The notes under the pieces: model-generated
Told to the model about the DNA's origin: nothing
Databases searched by the model: none
Seen by the model: only the letters and a program-made list of their open reading frames with translations
Program-made: the position numbers and the translations under genes
In this document: piece after piece, positions 8,880 through 20,136 of the stretch
How the letters are laid out: each line of letters begins with the position of its first letter
Position numbering within the stretch: the stretch's first letter is position 1
NCBI GenBank assembly: GCA_030295235.1
Contig: AP026126.1
Span: 372,001-436,000 of the forward strand
Source: Fistulifera solaris
Lineage: Eukaryota; Bacillariophyta; Bacillariophyceae; Naviculales; Stauroneidaceae
DNA length: 64,000 nucleotides
Direction: 5' to 3'

Positions 8880-11211
8880 ATGTCTTCACCAGAATTTTTC
8901 GCGAGCAAAACATACTATCACGCCGTATCAGACTCCGAGGAAAGTGCGGAGAGTTACAGTGACGATAATGTATTCCGTCATGGCGATGCCATTCAAGTAA
9001 TTGCCGGGAAATAGGCTGGTCGAAGTGGAGTTGTTCGAAAGACCCCCATAAAGTGGATACCGCTACTCTTAGATCCCACATCCACAGAATCGAGCCAGGA
9101 AGTTTGCCTGCCGCCTACTTCGGTGAAAAAAGTAAGAAGGAACGCGGGGATGATTTATCAGGCGGACATCAACGAAAACATGTCGCCTCCAAATCAGCCG
9201 TCGTCAACAAGCTCAGCAGCGCCACCAGTACCACCAATGGCTTCAGCATGCCATAATTCTCATACAACATCACAGGAGCACAACGAACACGCAACAAAAT
9301 TTCAGGGTGAGATTTTCTACAATGCGGTATCAGACTCCGAGGGAAGTACGGTGTATGAAACTGACGATGACGACAACAACAATACTACTCTTCGCCAAGG
9401 GGATACAATCCAAGTGGTTGCTGGAAAATATATCGGGCGAACTGGAGTTGTTAGAAAATCCCCCGTAAAATGGATACCGGTGCTACTGCATTCCACATTC
9501 AAAGAAAGCAGCAAAGAAGCCTGCCTCCCTCCAGCTTCGGTGAGAAAAGTAAGAAACGCCGCGCAAAGAAACTATTACGAAGATGAGGACGAAACCATGT
9601 CTTCTCCGTCCCCGTTTAGAAGGTCAACAGTTCCACCAGTGGCCACGGCAAGCCATAGAATTGAAAACTCCCTGTTGTCACTTCCTGGATATCAACATGA
9701 TCGATGCCTGATTATCCCAGACGGTAAAGAGACAACCTTCGGCCCAACATTGGCCTCTAAACTGTTTGACCTTGTGAATTATTCTTTTCCGATTAACAAA
9801 AATAGCCCGGTAATACCCACAGAATGGACTGAGTCGGGTCACACTCTACAATTAATCGCTACCAAAGTGCATGATCATAAGATGGGAAATCAGAAGGAGC
9901 GAAGGACTACCTATACATTAATGGCACACTACGGCATCGCCAAAGATGGGTTGCTCCAAACTTTGGAAGACTACGCAGCATTCGGTATGCTTCCTCCGCG
10001 AAAAGTGGCGTCGCGTTTGGAATTACTTTTTACGCCCGCCATAAAGAATCATCGCCAAATCCCCGCCATTTGCGACGATATTACAACTGATCACATCGAG
10101 ATGCTCGCTGATGATGATTCTATCTACAGCGATGGGTGCGGATTCGTGCCCCGATGGATCATTGAGAAATTATTTGGGCAGCTCACAGATGGCAAGCGGA
10201 CCTTCGCTTTCATGGTACGAATTCTGGCACCACAGATTGGTCTGGTCAAAGGAATTCTTATGGAGAAACCTGGCATCGACAAGATTCAACTACATCCGAC
10301 CATGATTAAGGTTCCACGCTCACAACGCAATCCCAATAGCAAGAAAGTGATTTTGCTAGCCAGTCGATCGTATCCCTCGAAAAATAATCTTCAAGAAGCG
10401 CGCCTCTTGAAGAGAGATAAAGAATTATGCAAATCGTTCCAGCCGAACAAACTCAAACACATGGCAACCAATGTTCTTGATGCAAGTCAGATACCCAAAT
10501 CTGTGATTGATACTTACGTCAAAAACGCCACTGTAACAAAGGGCTTGGAACATGCTTTTGTTTTGGGTGCCTCGGATCCAACCAACGCCATTCCCCCCGG
10601 GCCATGTCTTTCTTTCTGGTTTCACTCATGAACTCCCCGATCATATCTTGGTAACACGCTTCCCTTGTACGGAATCGTCAGATCTTCTCAAGTTACCGCT
10701 TGTCAAGACCAAACCTCATGAAATGTCAGAAGAGCAATGGCATTTTCTGACCAAGTTAGCCTTTGGTGCCATCCTCTTTGGAAATCCTGGAAATGGGCAT
10801 GGACCTTTGCCTCCGATGATTGCGAACGGAGATTTAGATGGTGACTTGTACATGGTGTTGTGGAATAAGGAGTTGGGATCATATGTGCCCGTAACAGACA
10901 CAAGGTTCTTTTGTCCCCCAGCGAAGAACGAAACCAAGTTGAATGACGAGTGGAACACCAACTGGTTAACCGACGCGTACGGTCTGATGGGCGACATCAA
11001 TGCCTTATATTTACGACAAACACTGATTGGTAAGCTGCATACTTTGTGGAAGAAAAGCGACGATTACGCCAAGTGTCATGCATTTGGGAGGGCTTACAAG
11101 GAAGCAATCGACATTGGCAAACATGGCGGGAAAGTGCCTTTGCCACGGGCATTTTGGTCGGATTTAAAAGTGGAGTATCATATTTTATTGGAGGATGTAA
11201 ATTACGTATAA
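8880..11211 (+). CDS. RDR: Cellular (QDE-1/RDR-type) RNA-dependent RNA polymerase with duplicated KOW-like N-terminus; in-frame TAG and one frameshift
   Basis: Polymerase landmarks of the eukaryotic RDR family: YSDGCGFVPRWIIEKL, the KGILMEKPGIDKIQLHPTM block, PPGHVFLSGF with ILVTRFPC, and the catalytic DLDGD at 10831-10845. RDRs make double-stranded RNA for small-RNA silencing. The enzyme is compact (about 700 residues) next to plant RDRs of over 1000. The N-terminus carries a KOW-like unit (GDTIQVVAGKYIGRTGVVRK) twice: an intact copy at about 9312-9560 and a diverged one at about 8910-9146 whose equivalent of KYIGR reads K-stop-AGR (TAG at 9012). Translation may therefore begin after the first copy, for example at the ATG at 9150, or read through. 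The frame shifts +1 in a C6 run at 10593-10598. Reading with one C fewer joins NAIPPG to HVFLSGF, the expected motif. Confidence 0.8.
8910..9560 (+). repeat. Tandem duplication of the KOW-encoding segment
   Basis: The segment at about 8910-9146 and that at about 9312-9560 align almost end to end (offset 402 rising to 417 bp): both contain GTATCAGACTCCGAGG, a GG(G/C)GAT...GTTGTT core, AAGTGGATACC or its AAATGGATACC form, and GTAAGAA at the end. The first copy carries the TAG codon; the second is intact. Confidence 0.8.
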
Positions 11212-11353
11212 TCTGTAAATTCTATGTACACTTTTAAGACCTCCACTTCTGAATTTTCTTGGATAACAAACAAGCGATATTTTTGGAAGGGATCATGTGC
11301 TGAGGACTACGGTACCTAGTACCTACCTGGAATGAGGTTAGACCTTGGCTTCT

Positions 11354-11365
11354 GGTACCGGTACC
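11354..11365. repeat. GGTACCGGTACC palindrome
   Basis: Two abutting GGTACC hexamers immediately before the first ATG of the membrane-protein gene; related GGTACC/CTAGTACC sequence lies at 11310-11327. Confidence 0.7.
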
Positions 11366-11366
11366 G

Positions 11367-12919
11367 ATGGGACACGGCCTGCACGACAAATATTTTCCGG
11401 GACATTCACAGCCAATACCTCACATCATCACGCTTTTCTCTCGTTTCATGTGCGACTTTCAAGTGACGCAATACACATCAACATCATCATTATCGTCAAA
11501 AGACAACCTTGCCTTCGTGCGAGAAATCGAATCGATTGCGCAGATGTCGCTACGAGGACAGCCCCTGGTCGTCATTGAAGACATTCCCCTCGGTTTAGGT
11601 CCATCGTCTCGAGAACACAGCGTTTCATCGGGTAGTCGAACCACGGTTCTATCGGCGCGTTCCTACGACTTCAACAACTTGGGCAGCGATGAGATGGACG
11701 ATAATGAAGAAACGTTTCCTTATGTTGCGTTAGAAATGGAGTGGGAGGCGTTGCAGAAAAGATGCTCTCATCGAGATATGCTTTTACGTCGGATGGCCAA
11801 AACAAAAGTGCCGAATTCATGAAAATTCTCAGAAAGCGCGAGTTAAAAGTAAGAAGGCAAGAGTTTCGAAAGTTATTTTTACGGCATTTAAGAAATGAAT
11901 CTCTGTTAACCAAAGAGGACTTGAAGAACGATGACGAATCCGTTTCGAAGCATCAACGTCGAAAAGGTAAAATAGATCAGCCTGTTGCCGGCGACGACGA
12001 TACATCGTCCGAAATATGGTTCGATACTTCTTCCGAGTTGCTCCATAGATTTTCTGCAGACCCATCTGTGTGTTCTTGTGATACGAGCTATTCCAGGGGG
12101 CGAGACTGGAGTTCAAACGCGCGCGATCTGGCACTCTTCGAATGGCACACCACTGCTCCTGCTATTATGTCACTGGTTGTACACTGCTTTGGTCACGCCG
12201 CACTTTACGACGGCATTGAAATTCTATCGGAAGAATTCAAGAAGTACTGCGGATTTTATGGGTTGCATAGATGGCCAATTCGCCCTGAATCCATGGCTCT
12301 GTTCATCATGTTTATATTAGGGATGACATTGCTACGCATGTCAGGCTTCTTGTATTGGTGGCTCAACGAGAACGATTTCCTTTGCCTCAAATTCGACTAT
12401 CACAACCGTTCGAGGCTCGACTGGTGGGATGCCCGATTTTTATTGTGGATGAAGCGTCACCCGGTTTGTCAAGCTCTCTTGTATTTTGCTGGATATCAAC
12501 TCATTTTCATGGTCGTGAATGAGATTTTTTACTATTCCTTTTATCTGTTTGATCAAAGACAGACTATCCTCGAAGCCTTGCCCAGCGAACTGTTTTTTAA
12601 AAACACGGGCCGTTTTCCCGCCTCATCTACGGATACCTGCCAATCACCGGAGTCGAACACGTGCAACGAGGAGCTGGTGGTTCTCACCGATGAAACTACG
12701 GCGTTGCTGGGCCAGGATATTCGCTACTTGTGGAAAAATCTGATAGTCAGCTCGTTCGACGCATTTTGTTACGATTGGGTGACCGACCTGGCCGGCGAAG
12801 ATGAACACCCGCTTCCGCTTGTAACCCCCTTCCGAGCTGTCTCTATTTGCATTATTGCAATCGCCTTTTGCGTTGTAATTCTGAAGCACTATGGCTTTGG
12901 GGTTTTTGAAAAGTACTAA
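11367..12919 (+). CDS. Multipass membrane protein of unknown function, one apparent frameshift
   Basis: A cytosolic N-terminal half with acidic and coiled-coil-like stretches (EMEWEALQKRCSHRDMLLRR, then MKILRKRELKVRRQEFRKLF) precedes membrane segments around ALFIMFILGMTLLRMSGFLY, ALLYFAGYQLIFMVVNEIFY and AVSICIIAIAFCVVILKHY. The first frame stops at 11822, but the second frame continues the basic coiled coil without a gap if one A is missing in AAAACAAAAG at 11799-11807, giving RMAKTK-SAEFMKIL. The ATG at 11367 directly abuts a GGTACCGGTACC motif, so the true start may be a later Met (11448 or 11544). I do not recognise the family. Confidence 0.6.
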
Positions 12920-12976
12920 CAACAAATCAAAAACTTAAATTAGACAACATAAGATCGAAGCGCTAGAAGCAATCAG

Positions 12977-14001
12977 TTAGTTGGATTTTACTAATGAATA
13001 AGCTGCGATGGCAGTCATAGCGGCCGTTTCGGAACGCAGAATCGTATTTCCGAGTGAAACGTTGCGAATGCGGCCTTGGCACTGTGCTTCCCAGGTGTCC
13101 ATCATTTCTTCCTCGGCTGGACTCCACCCCCTTCGGGACCTACGAGAAACATAATCGGTTCGTCCGAAAGGCGAGTGAGACCTTGGAGCGCTTCTAGGAT
13201 AGGAACCGTATCAGCCCTTTCTCGGGTTATTAGTGCATTTCCCACAGCGCTCTCTTGCCAAATTTGCAGAAAATCACGCAATACAAACGTATTTAATCCA
13301 GGATTCTGCTCTTGTTGCAACGAATGATTCATTAAAGAAGGCGCAGAGAAAATGATCGGTACATTCAATCGTTCACTTTGTTCGACAGCTTCCAAAACGT
13401 ACGATTGGACCTTGTCGAAATCGATACTCGATGCTTCGGAGTATTCCGTATCCAGAAACAGGAATCCATCCACACCGAGTTCTACCGTTTTTTCCATCAG
13501 CCATCGCAATCGTTCCTTCTTTTTCGGAGGAGCGATGCATAAAATGGAAGGTCGTGATACGGGCCCGGAGTAAATTCGTAGAGGTTCCGTACATTCGACC
13601 GTGACGAGAGGGTTCCGGCGTTTGTCTTCCAAAACAGAGACGCGTGCTAGCCATTCCGAACGCTGATCAAACACGCGTATGTCGGATTTGCGTTTGTTCC
13701 ATCTTAACACGGTAATGAGATACCGAGATTGTTCCGGTGTGAGCTCCAGGATGGCATTGGCGCGACACGACGCGGGTGCGGAGGAGAATAGTTGGGGTAG
13801 ATTGTGAATATGGGTACACGAAGTGGGTTCCGTAGGGATTGATCCCACGTAAAGGCGAGGCAGCTTGCTGTAGCCCTCGGATTTTCCAACCACTTTGTCG
13901 CTACTATTGAGCGACGAATGAAGCCGTACTTGTTGCAAAGAAGCCGTAGAACGCGTCACCGAGCAGATCCTGGGTCGCTGTGTTCTGACAACTAAGTGCA
14001 T
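12977..14001 (-). CDS. rsmE: RsmE-type 16S rRNA m3U methyltransferase, organelle-targeted, one apparent frameshift
   Basis: SPOUT-fold methyltransferase that methylates N3 of U1498 (E. coli numbering) in bacterial-type small-subunit rRNA. Motifs: LTPEQSRYLITVLRW, VFDQRSEWLARV, CIAPPKKKERLRWLMEKTVE, EAVEQSERLNVP and the SAM-binding FLVGPEGG. After this the frame stops at 13102, but with one extra G in the run at 13127-13131 it continues WSPAEEEMMDTWEAQ to SLGNTILRSETAAM, the conserved RsmE C-terminus, ending at 12977. I chose the Met at 14001, because it gives an Arg/Ser-rich presequence (MHLVVRTQRPRICSVTRSTA) suited to mitochondrion or plastid; the 87 residues upstream of it include a GGTACCGGTAC motif typical of spacers here. 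The substrate would be organellar rRNA. Confidence 0.85.
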
Positions 14002-14435
14002 GGCATCGCTTTGAAAAGCGAACCTCCTCAGACGATTTGAGCACAGAAAAACGAGGACTGAGCGAAGTGAATTTCGTTTTCTACGACACATATACAGGCT
14101 TCTAGATCCTTTTGTTATTTCAAGTTGTGTCATAACAAAAATCGATGGTGATTCTGTTGGTTTTGTCTTAGGAGGTGAAGAAAAAATCAGCATGCTCGGA
14201 GTTTTGGTACCGGTACGTTTTGAAGTAGTTTTGATATCAACGGTCCGTTGAAAGATTTTCAACGGACAACACCCCTACCGTGTATATTTCTCGCCGTATC
14301 AACAATGACATATGACATGTTTTGAAACGAATTTCCCTCCAAGCGTTCGCACACTCCGAGCTTTGACATCTGCTGCAAAAACGGCAACTTCATTCCGGTT
14401 CAATATTCACAAGAGACGTAAAAAAAGGTAGCTGC
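14002..14435. other. Intergenic spacer between divergent rsmE and dUTPase genes
   Basis: Contains a GGTACCGGTAC motif at about 14207-14217 and no other recognisable feature. An upstream extension of the rsmE frame reaches 14262 but is probably untranslated. Confidence 0.5.
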
Positions 14436-15095
14436 ATGAAGCGATCTTTAAAAGAATTTTTTCTTGCAAGCCCACAATCACATCTACTTCATCCGAAGCG
14501 ATATTTTCTGTTCGAACTCTTCGTTTGCCTTCTTTTCTTCTCGACTACATCTTCCGCAATGACAACCTTCAGTCGCCGTCCCCAACTTTTGGTGAAAAAG
14601 CTTTCCGAGCACGCGCAATTGCCCCAACAGGGCTCAGCCGTAGCGGCCGGCTTTGATTTGTTCAGCGCCGAAGACAAGATTTTGCCCGCCGGTCAACGCG
14701 GTTTGGTCAAGACAGATCTCTCCATTGTGTGTCCCGAAGGCACGTACGGTCGCATTGCTCCCCGCTCGGGGTTGGCCTTGAAGCACGGCATTGATGTCGG
14801 AGCTGGTGTCATTGATGCGGATTATCGTGGCCCGGTCGGTATCCTTCTGTTCAATTTGAGTGACCAGGACTTTGCCATTAAACGCGGCGATCGCATTGCG
14901 CAACTCATCTTGGAACAGATTGTGATTCCCGAAATTCAGGAAGTAGAAGATTTGAGTGAAACGACGCGCGGCGCGGGTGGTTTCGGGTCGACGGGTGTAT
15001 CGTCGACCCGAGATCCGCCGGCATTGAGTCCTATGGAAATGAAAAAGCAACGTACCATTTCGCCGCAGCCTCCGGTCGATGGAAAGCCCAACTAA
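14436..15095 (+). CDS. DUT: dUTP diphosphatase (trimeric dUTPase)
   Basis: Hydrolyses dUTP to dUMP and pyrophosphate, keeping uracil out of DNA and supplying dTMP synthesis. All five motifs of the homotrimeric family are present in order: [49 protein letters not shown] and the glycine-rich [10 protein letters not shown] that closes over the substrate. The catalytic Asp is in [10 protein letters not shown] hydrophobic N-terminal stretch ([18 protein letters not shown], about residues 24-41) precedes a second Met at 14559; the long form would be membrane or organelle directed, the short form soluble. Both starts are plausible. The C-terminal tail after the last motif is Pro/Ser-rich. Confidence 0.93.
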   Translation: MKRSLKEFFLASPQSHLLHPKRYFLFELFVCLLFFSTTSSAMTTFSRRPQLLVKKLSEHAQLPQQGSAVAAGFDLFSAEDKILPAGQRGLVKTDLSIVCPEGTYGRIAPRSGLALKHGIDVGAGVIDADYRGPVGILLFNLSDQDFAIKRGDRIAQLILEQIVIPEIQEVEDLSETTRGAGGFGSTGVSSTRDPPALSPMEMKKQRTISPQPPVDGKPN

Positions 15096-15212
15096 GGAAA
15101 ACGTCTTTCACCGACGAACTGAACCCTACGTAATGATCAAAAATGGTAAACATTATCGAATGAAATGTCTGATTTACTGTATGAAAATATTCTTCTGCGT
15201 CATTCTCGTTCA

Positions 15213-16301
15213 TTATGAATCCGACATGTATTTCAAGTATTCCTCCTTTTCCAAGAGATTCGTAATCATCTCAATCAATACATGTCTAGGCTCTAAACCA
15301 TAATGCGGCTTCATGTCGCCCTTAATTCGTTCTCCGGGCCTTGAGCGCGCCAACACAGCACCGCCCCAGTTCACGTAATTGAATCGATTGGGACGTCCGT
15401 AGAGTGTATTGTTGACACGAACTTGATCCAATTTATCCATTGTCACGTAATTTAATGTCGAAGTCTTGTTGATGATCGGTTCCTGTTGTTCGGAATATCC
15501 ACTGGTCCTCCATATCACCGCCTTTCTGGTCATGATCTGAAACTCATTCGTTAGCTCGACCAAATCGGAAACCATTTCGACGAGTGTTCGGTTTTGAAAA
15601 CCCTTCCGGCAAGCCTGCGGTCGAATCACATCCCATATTCCAATGGCAACGATAATTACATCGATATTTTCGGTTATATTGGCCCGTCCTTCCATTTCCG
15701 TTTGAAAGAAGCGCTCCACGTCCGTATGGCAAACGGCTTTTACGTAAATATGCTCTCCCTCTTCCTCGGATGTAAAATTCACCGTCCGACAGTTGTTGGG
15801 ACGAAAATCAGCTTCGATCCATTTGTTGCACTCGTGAGGACCTTTTTTGGCCGCATCAATCAATGTTGGCGATGATAATTCCTGCGGGAGGAAGCTGGAG
15901 TTTTTCCAATCCAGTAATGCATACAAATTCATCGCAGTTCGTCGCCCGGTGGAATCACCGACCCATAGTATTCTCTTTCCGCTATAAATCTGACGCAACT
16001 CATTGGGAGTATGGTATTTCCAGCCGGTGGGCGGAACCCATACATTTCCGATCCATGTACCGGTCATGTTTCGCGGTGATGGAGAAGAAGGCCGTGGAAT
16101 CGAGGTCGAATTTGAAGAATCATCGATTTGATCCGTCTCATTGAAGAGACTTTTAGATAGCATACTCCGACTTTCGTTTTGATGAAGATTGTGAAACCAT
16201 TCGAAAGGTATTAGGACCACCGAGGCCACAAGTAAAAAAATCAAGCTGCGGCTTTGTCGAGGCCGCAAAACATCGCGTAGGTACCTGTTCTCGTCAAACA
16301 T
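15213..16301 (-). CDS. GDS/SGNH-like type II membrane protein, paralogue 1
   Basis: Short cytosolic N-terminus, signal-anchor SRSLIFLLVASVVLIPFEWF, Ser/Pro-rich stem, then a luminal domain beginning NMTGTWIGNVWVPPTGW. It contains ILWVGDSTGRRTAMNLYALL (a GDS nucleophile block as in SGNH/PC-esterase-type O-acyltransferases), VIIVAIGIWDVIRP, AVIWRTSGYSE and a C-terminal NWGGAVLAR..GERIKGDMKPHYGLEPR block holding conserved Asp and His. Several N-glycosylation sequons (NMT, NFT, NIT, NRT) fit a secretory protein. The same domain recurs at 33867-34828. I chose the Met at 16301 because it puts the anchor about 20 residues in; the frame is open to 16505. The substrate is unknown; polysaccharide modification is an inference from the fold. 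Confidence 0.65.
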   Translation of the reverse strand: MFDENRYLRDVLRPRQSRSLIFLLVASVVLIPFEWFHNLHQNESRSMLSKSLFNETDQIDDSSNSTSIPRPSSPSPRNMTGTWIGNVWVPPTGWKYHTPNELRQIYSGKRILWVGDSTGRRTAMNLYALLDWKNSSFLPQELSSPTLIDAAKKGPHECNKWIEADFRPNNCRTVNFTSEEEGEHIYVKAVCHTDVERFFQTEMEGRANITENIDVIIVAIGIWDVIRPQACRKGFQNRTLVEMVSDLVELTNEFQIMTRKAVIWRTSGYSEQQEPIINKTSTLNYVTMDKLDQVRVNNTLYGRPNRFNYVNWGGAVLARSRPGERIKGDMKPHYGLEPRHVLIEMITNLLEKEEYLKYMSDS

Positions 16302-17597
16302 GGTGATTTTCAGGCTTTTGTTCATTAGAAGTTGAAATGCATATGATGAAAATGGCGATAGCTTCCATCGAAGCCGTTTCGCGTCGACTCCGGTGTTTTT
16401 TGTGGTCCGAGTTGACCCCTTTCGAAGCTCTGCTAGCGTGCGGTCTTTGTCATGATGGTTTTTATTTAAGGAATCTAGGCACAACGCTTGAGGACAACGC
16501 ATCAATACCTCAGATTGATGGATAGACGAGATTCACTATTTTTCAAAATGTCTGGACAGGCTTTATTGGAAATCAACTTTGATACTTATCAGTAGTTTGT
16601 GAGATTTACTAGTCCTGATTGCCGAGTGCTGAATGAGGAGTCTGTCGCCCGTCGTCATTCGCCATGAAGACAAGGTTTACATCTTACCCGTATGAGACAA
16701 GACGATCAAAGCTCACGATAGTCAAAGCCCCGCGATACGTCAAGTATGTTTCACCGTCGCACCGGACTAAACGATCTTGGACTAGTAATTGCAATCAATT
16801 TTCTAAAGAGGGAAGTGAAATCGAACAAAAGTTTGAAGGCGACTTTCATCACTGTAAATTGCAGACACTTAAGAGCTATCAGCTATCCTGGATGATCCCC
16901 CGAAACCGCGAAGAAAATTATGTGCCGACAGGCAACAGGCGACCGTGAATGAACAATTAAATATAGCCTCGAGAAACTCGGACGTGAAATTATAGGTTGA
17001 AAGAGAAAAGTAGACTTGAAGGAATGGGCTCGTCGAAACGGCGAATGCAAGCCTTTTGCTCGTTTTAAACAAGCTAGGGGTCTGCCCATTTACCTTTACC
17101 TCGTCGGCGCGTCACCTTTTACCTTCCACTCGTACTTTGAGTCCCGTTCGTTAACTAGCCAAACCGTAGTAAGTGCCTCTTGATTGACTCTAGAAACAAG
17201 TGTACACGAAGGGGTGTCAGCTTCGGCTTCTTTTGGCGGAAGGCTGTTTCGAGTTTCGAGTTTGGAGTACCAGTACTTTGTACTGTACCAGGTGTTAGCT
17301 TCCGTGTAGAAACGAGCGGTGATAGGTAGTAGGGTGACGCTAAATACGTGGAACGGCAAACTCATCGCTGTTCTGGTTGAAGCTGACGGCATGATGACGA
17401 TCGCAACAATTTCGTACTCAATTACTATAGAAATGCAACGTCAGCAATTTCTGGCCGGCTTTGACAGGTTTGCAAACAAAACGAGCTTGTGGGCCTTTGT
17501 CTTTGTCACCGCAACGCTTGCTTTGGGTGGAGATGATGAGAGGCAGTCGAGTTTGCGAATGAATAGGACTAGTCAACAAATTACTATATAATCCAAC
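16302..17597. other. Long intergenic spacer
   Basis: About 1.3 kb without a convincing gene (the first 200 bp are an optional N-terminal extension of the GDS/SGNH-like frame). It contains a GTACC-rich inverted element near 17265-17291. Frames at 16664-16948 and 17319-17591 on the plus strand show no domain. Confidence 0.5.
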
Positions 17598-18832
17598 ATG
17601 TCCATCCCAACGCAACAATATCCCTCGACTTATGGGGAGCCAGCGGATGAAACTGTTCTGTTAAGCTTGATCCATTCGTATGACTGGGCGGCGGCGTTAG
17701 CTCGCATTACCACCCACCCTCCGAAAGTCGTATTATTGGAGAGCAGGGGCGAACTCCTCTTCTGATTGCTTGTGATCATGATGCTCCTGCAGTAGTGGTT
17801 CATTCTCTCTTAAAGGCATTTCCCGAAGCCGCCATGATGGTGGGGAATTCGAATATGAACGCTTTGCACATTACTTGCTCGTCCAATCACGCCTCCGTGC
17901 ACGTCACTCGCATTCTGTTAGAAGCTGGAAATCCCATCGCAATGACTATGATGCATGATATTGATGGGGACACGCCTTTGCATACAGCTTGCCGGTGCGG
18001 AGCACCGATTGAAGTACTCGAAGTATTACTCCGAGCGAATCCATTGGCTGTGCACGAACGAGACTTGGAGGGCTTGACGCCACTCTTGCGATTGTGGGTG
18101 CGCTATACTGTCATTTTGGGAAATGATGCCATCGATTCGGTCAATTGTGCTGCTGATTTGCATGGTGAGCTTCTCGACGCTTGGAAAAAGACCGAACTGT
18201 TGTTGCGGTGCACACAAAGGGGGGCCTGTGATGATGACTCCTCCTCGGGACACGCCTTTCGTCCAGTACACGCCGCGTGCGCCGTAGATTGCCCACGTTC
18301 CGTTGTGAGAATAGCTGCAAGAATGTATCCGCATCAGTTAGAAGAAGTTGACGAGAAAGGCATGACACCCTTGTTAATTGCGGCCGCCGCACCTGTTTTC
18401 AAAGTTCGTGATTTGTCCGATCAGGGATACACGTTCGAGGATATTATCTACGGGGAAGAGACTTTTGATGACCAAGAACAAACGAATAAGAATGATGGCG
18501 ACACAGATGGATTCAGTCAACCGCCCGTCATTGAAATTATTCTGAATGCGAATCAAGGAGGAGCGTCCGCTTCGGCGGGCATTCCAGATTCAAAGGGACG
18601 TTTACCGCTTCACGTGGCGCTGGAATCTCAGAAAACGTGGAAAGAAGGAGTCAAACAGTTGGTAGAAGTATATCCGGAGGGTGTTTCTACAGTTGATCCT
18701 ACAACATCACTATATCCGTTCATGTTGGCTGCCAAAGGGGTTGGGGGAGATCTCACTACTATCTACGAAATATGCCGGCTGAACCCCTCGCTGATCCTGG
18801 ATGTCTACGAGAAACGGAATGGTTCTACATGA
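17598..18832 (+). CDS. Ankyrin-repeat protein, one apparent frameshift
   Basis: Starts MSIPTQQYPSTYGEPADE, followed by a short helix-rich region, then ankyrin repeats: TPLLIACDHDAPAVVVHSLL, NALHITCSSNHASVHVTRIL, DTPLHTACRCGAPIEVLEVL, HAACAVDCPRSVVRIAAR, MTPLLIAAAAPVF and RLPLHVALESQKTWKEGVKQ. Ankyrin repeats mediate protein binding; no enzymatic domain is present. The first frame stops at 17759, but adding one G to the G4 run at 17746-17749 turns SRGELLF-stop into SRGRTPLLIA, the canonical TPL start of a repeat. The protein therefore probably runs from 17598. Ankyrin proteins of this simple kind are common in diatoms. The partner is unknown. Confidence 0.75.
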
Positions 18833-18895
18833 CAAGGTTTTGGGGAAAGAGATATATTTGTAAATAATATGCACGCCTATGAATAAAATTTAGAT

Positions 18896-19509
18896 CTATA
18901 TTTGAAGTAATGGTATTTCTTCCATCTCTCTTCGACTGCACAAATATTCACCCAGTACGACCATCAATATGGTACCCAGTATATGAACGATCCACCAGTC
19001 TAAAACGGTTGGGAATCCGCCGTAGAATGTGGTTAAGGTGAGATGCACTAGAAAGAGCGTCACGGAAAAGTCCAAACACTTTTTGCTTTTTTCCACAATC
19101 AGTGCCAGCAACACAGAGCTAAGAACAAGAGCAGTGAGATCGAATGTCAGGAGCATGAGAATGGATGCCGGGGAATATCGAATAGAATACGTCCTTACAT
19201 ACCCAAAAAGTGAACTCAACAATAGAGTCCAAACATCGACCCACCCCGATGGCTTCCAAATTCGAACATAATGATCGGTAAAAATCCGATCAATTGTAAT
19301 TGACTTATCGAACAACAAATAATTGATTTGGAAACAAAAATCCTAGCAAAAACATAATGGAGGCATTGAATACACACAATTTGGGTCGTGATGAGTTTCG
19401 GATGAAAGTGGGGCTCTTCGGTGCGTCGGCCGCGTCGGGGTGTTCGGACCATGGGAGCGCGAGGAGGCGTACACGAACGTGAGCGTGTGCCATTCAATCG
19501 TTCGGACAT
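18896..19509 (-). CDS. SYS1: SYS1 homologue, Golgi integral membrane protein, one apparent frameshift
   Basis: SYS1 is a four-helix protein of the trans-Golgi that recruits the ARFRP1/ARL3 GTPase for vesicle traffic. The family signature is clear in the C-terminal half: KKCLDFSVTLFLVHLTL, YGGFPTVLDWWIVHILG and GEYLCSRREMEEIPL. The N-terminal half reads FHPKLITTQIVCIQCLHYVF, which matches the first helix of SYS1 but lies in another frame; one extra T in the T5 run (plus-strand A-run 19336-19340) joins it to FDKSITIDRIFTDHYV. The preferred start is Met 19509 (MSERLNGTRSRSCTPPR), which gives an Arg-rich cytosolic N-terminus. The gene is convergent with the ankyrin gene, 63 bp apart. Confidence 0.85.
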
Positions 19510-20136
19510 GTTATTGCGCTGATCGTTGGAAAAACGAGATATTTTACTTCGTTGTGAGAATAAAGAATTTCGTTTCGTTGCAACCAAACGAGCAGGTAAG
19601 GTCACGTACTTTGTACACGGGTACGGTACCGTTACCGGTAGCGAGAGCGCGATCGACGGAGGGACGGCAAGTCGGGTCACGGACAGACAAAAGAACGCTG
19701 TCGTCTCGCACAATAAGTACTGTTAAGTCAATGTTCTGCGGTGGGTGTCTCTCTTGAGTATAGAAGAAAGAGTCTCAAGAAGATACGAAGTTTGGTTGAT
19801 TTCATCGGCAGCCCGCTGCCATCTATTATTAGAGTGCAAAACGAAGGTACGTTATTGACATGCTTGTTTCGTTCGTTACCCAAGCCAGCAAACAGAAGAA
19901 ATCATTTTATATTCGAGCAAGAAATCGAGGGATCGAAGGAGAGGTTTCCACCGAAAGGCGCCGGTACGGAGCTTGATTTTCAACACGGAGATGTTGCTAC
20001 TCGTACTCCCTGTACGAGGTCCAACGGTGGTTTCGGAACCATGGCCCCCTTAACTCACATTCCTGTTCTTTTTCGGTTCAGAACCAGTTCTTCCCAAGTC
20101 AGTAACGTTTACGCATTCACGCGTGGAGAGAGAGTC
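19510..20136. other. Spacer between divergent SYS1 and RGG/CCHC genes
   Basis: Contains a GGTACCGTTACCGGTA element at about 19625-19640. An open frame runs into the RGG protein from 19741, but no protein-like sequence is seen before the Met at 20137; this part is probably 5' untranslated. Confidence 0.5.

Noticed and set aside
9012-9014. TAG as a reassigned sense codon
   Set aside because: Other genes in the window end normally at TAG (for example the RGG/CCHC gene at 20595), so the standard code holds.
17319-17591. 90-codon plus-strand frame before the ankyrin gene
   Set aside because: Non-ATG start, no domain, and not in the frame of the ankyrin protein.
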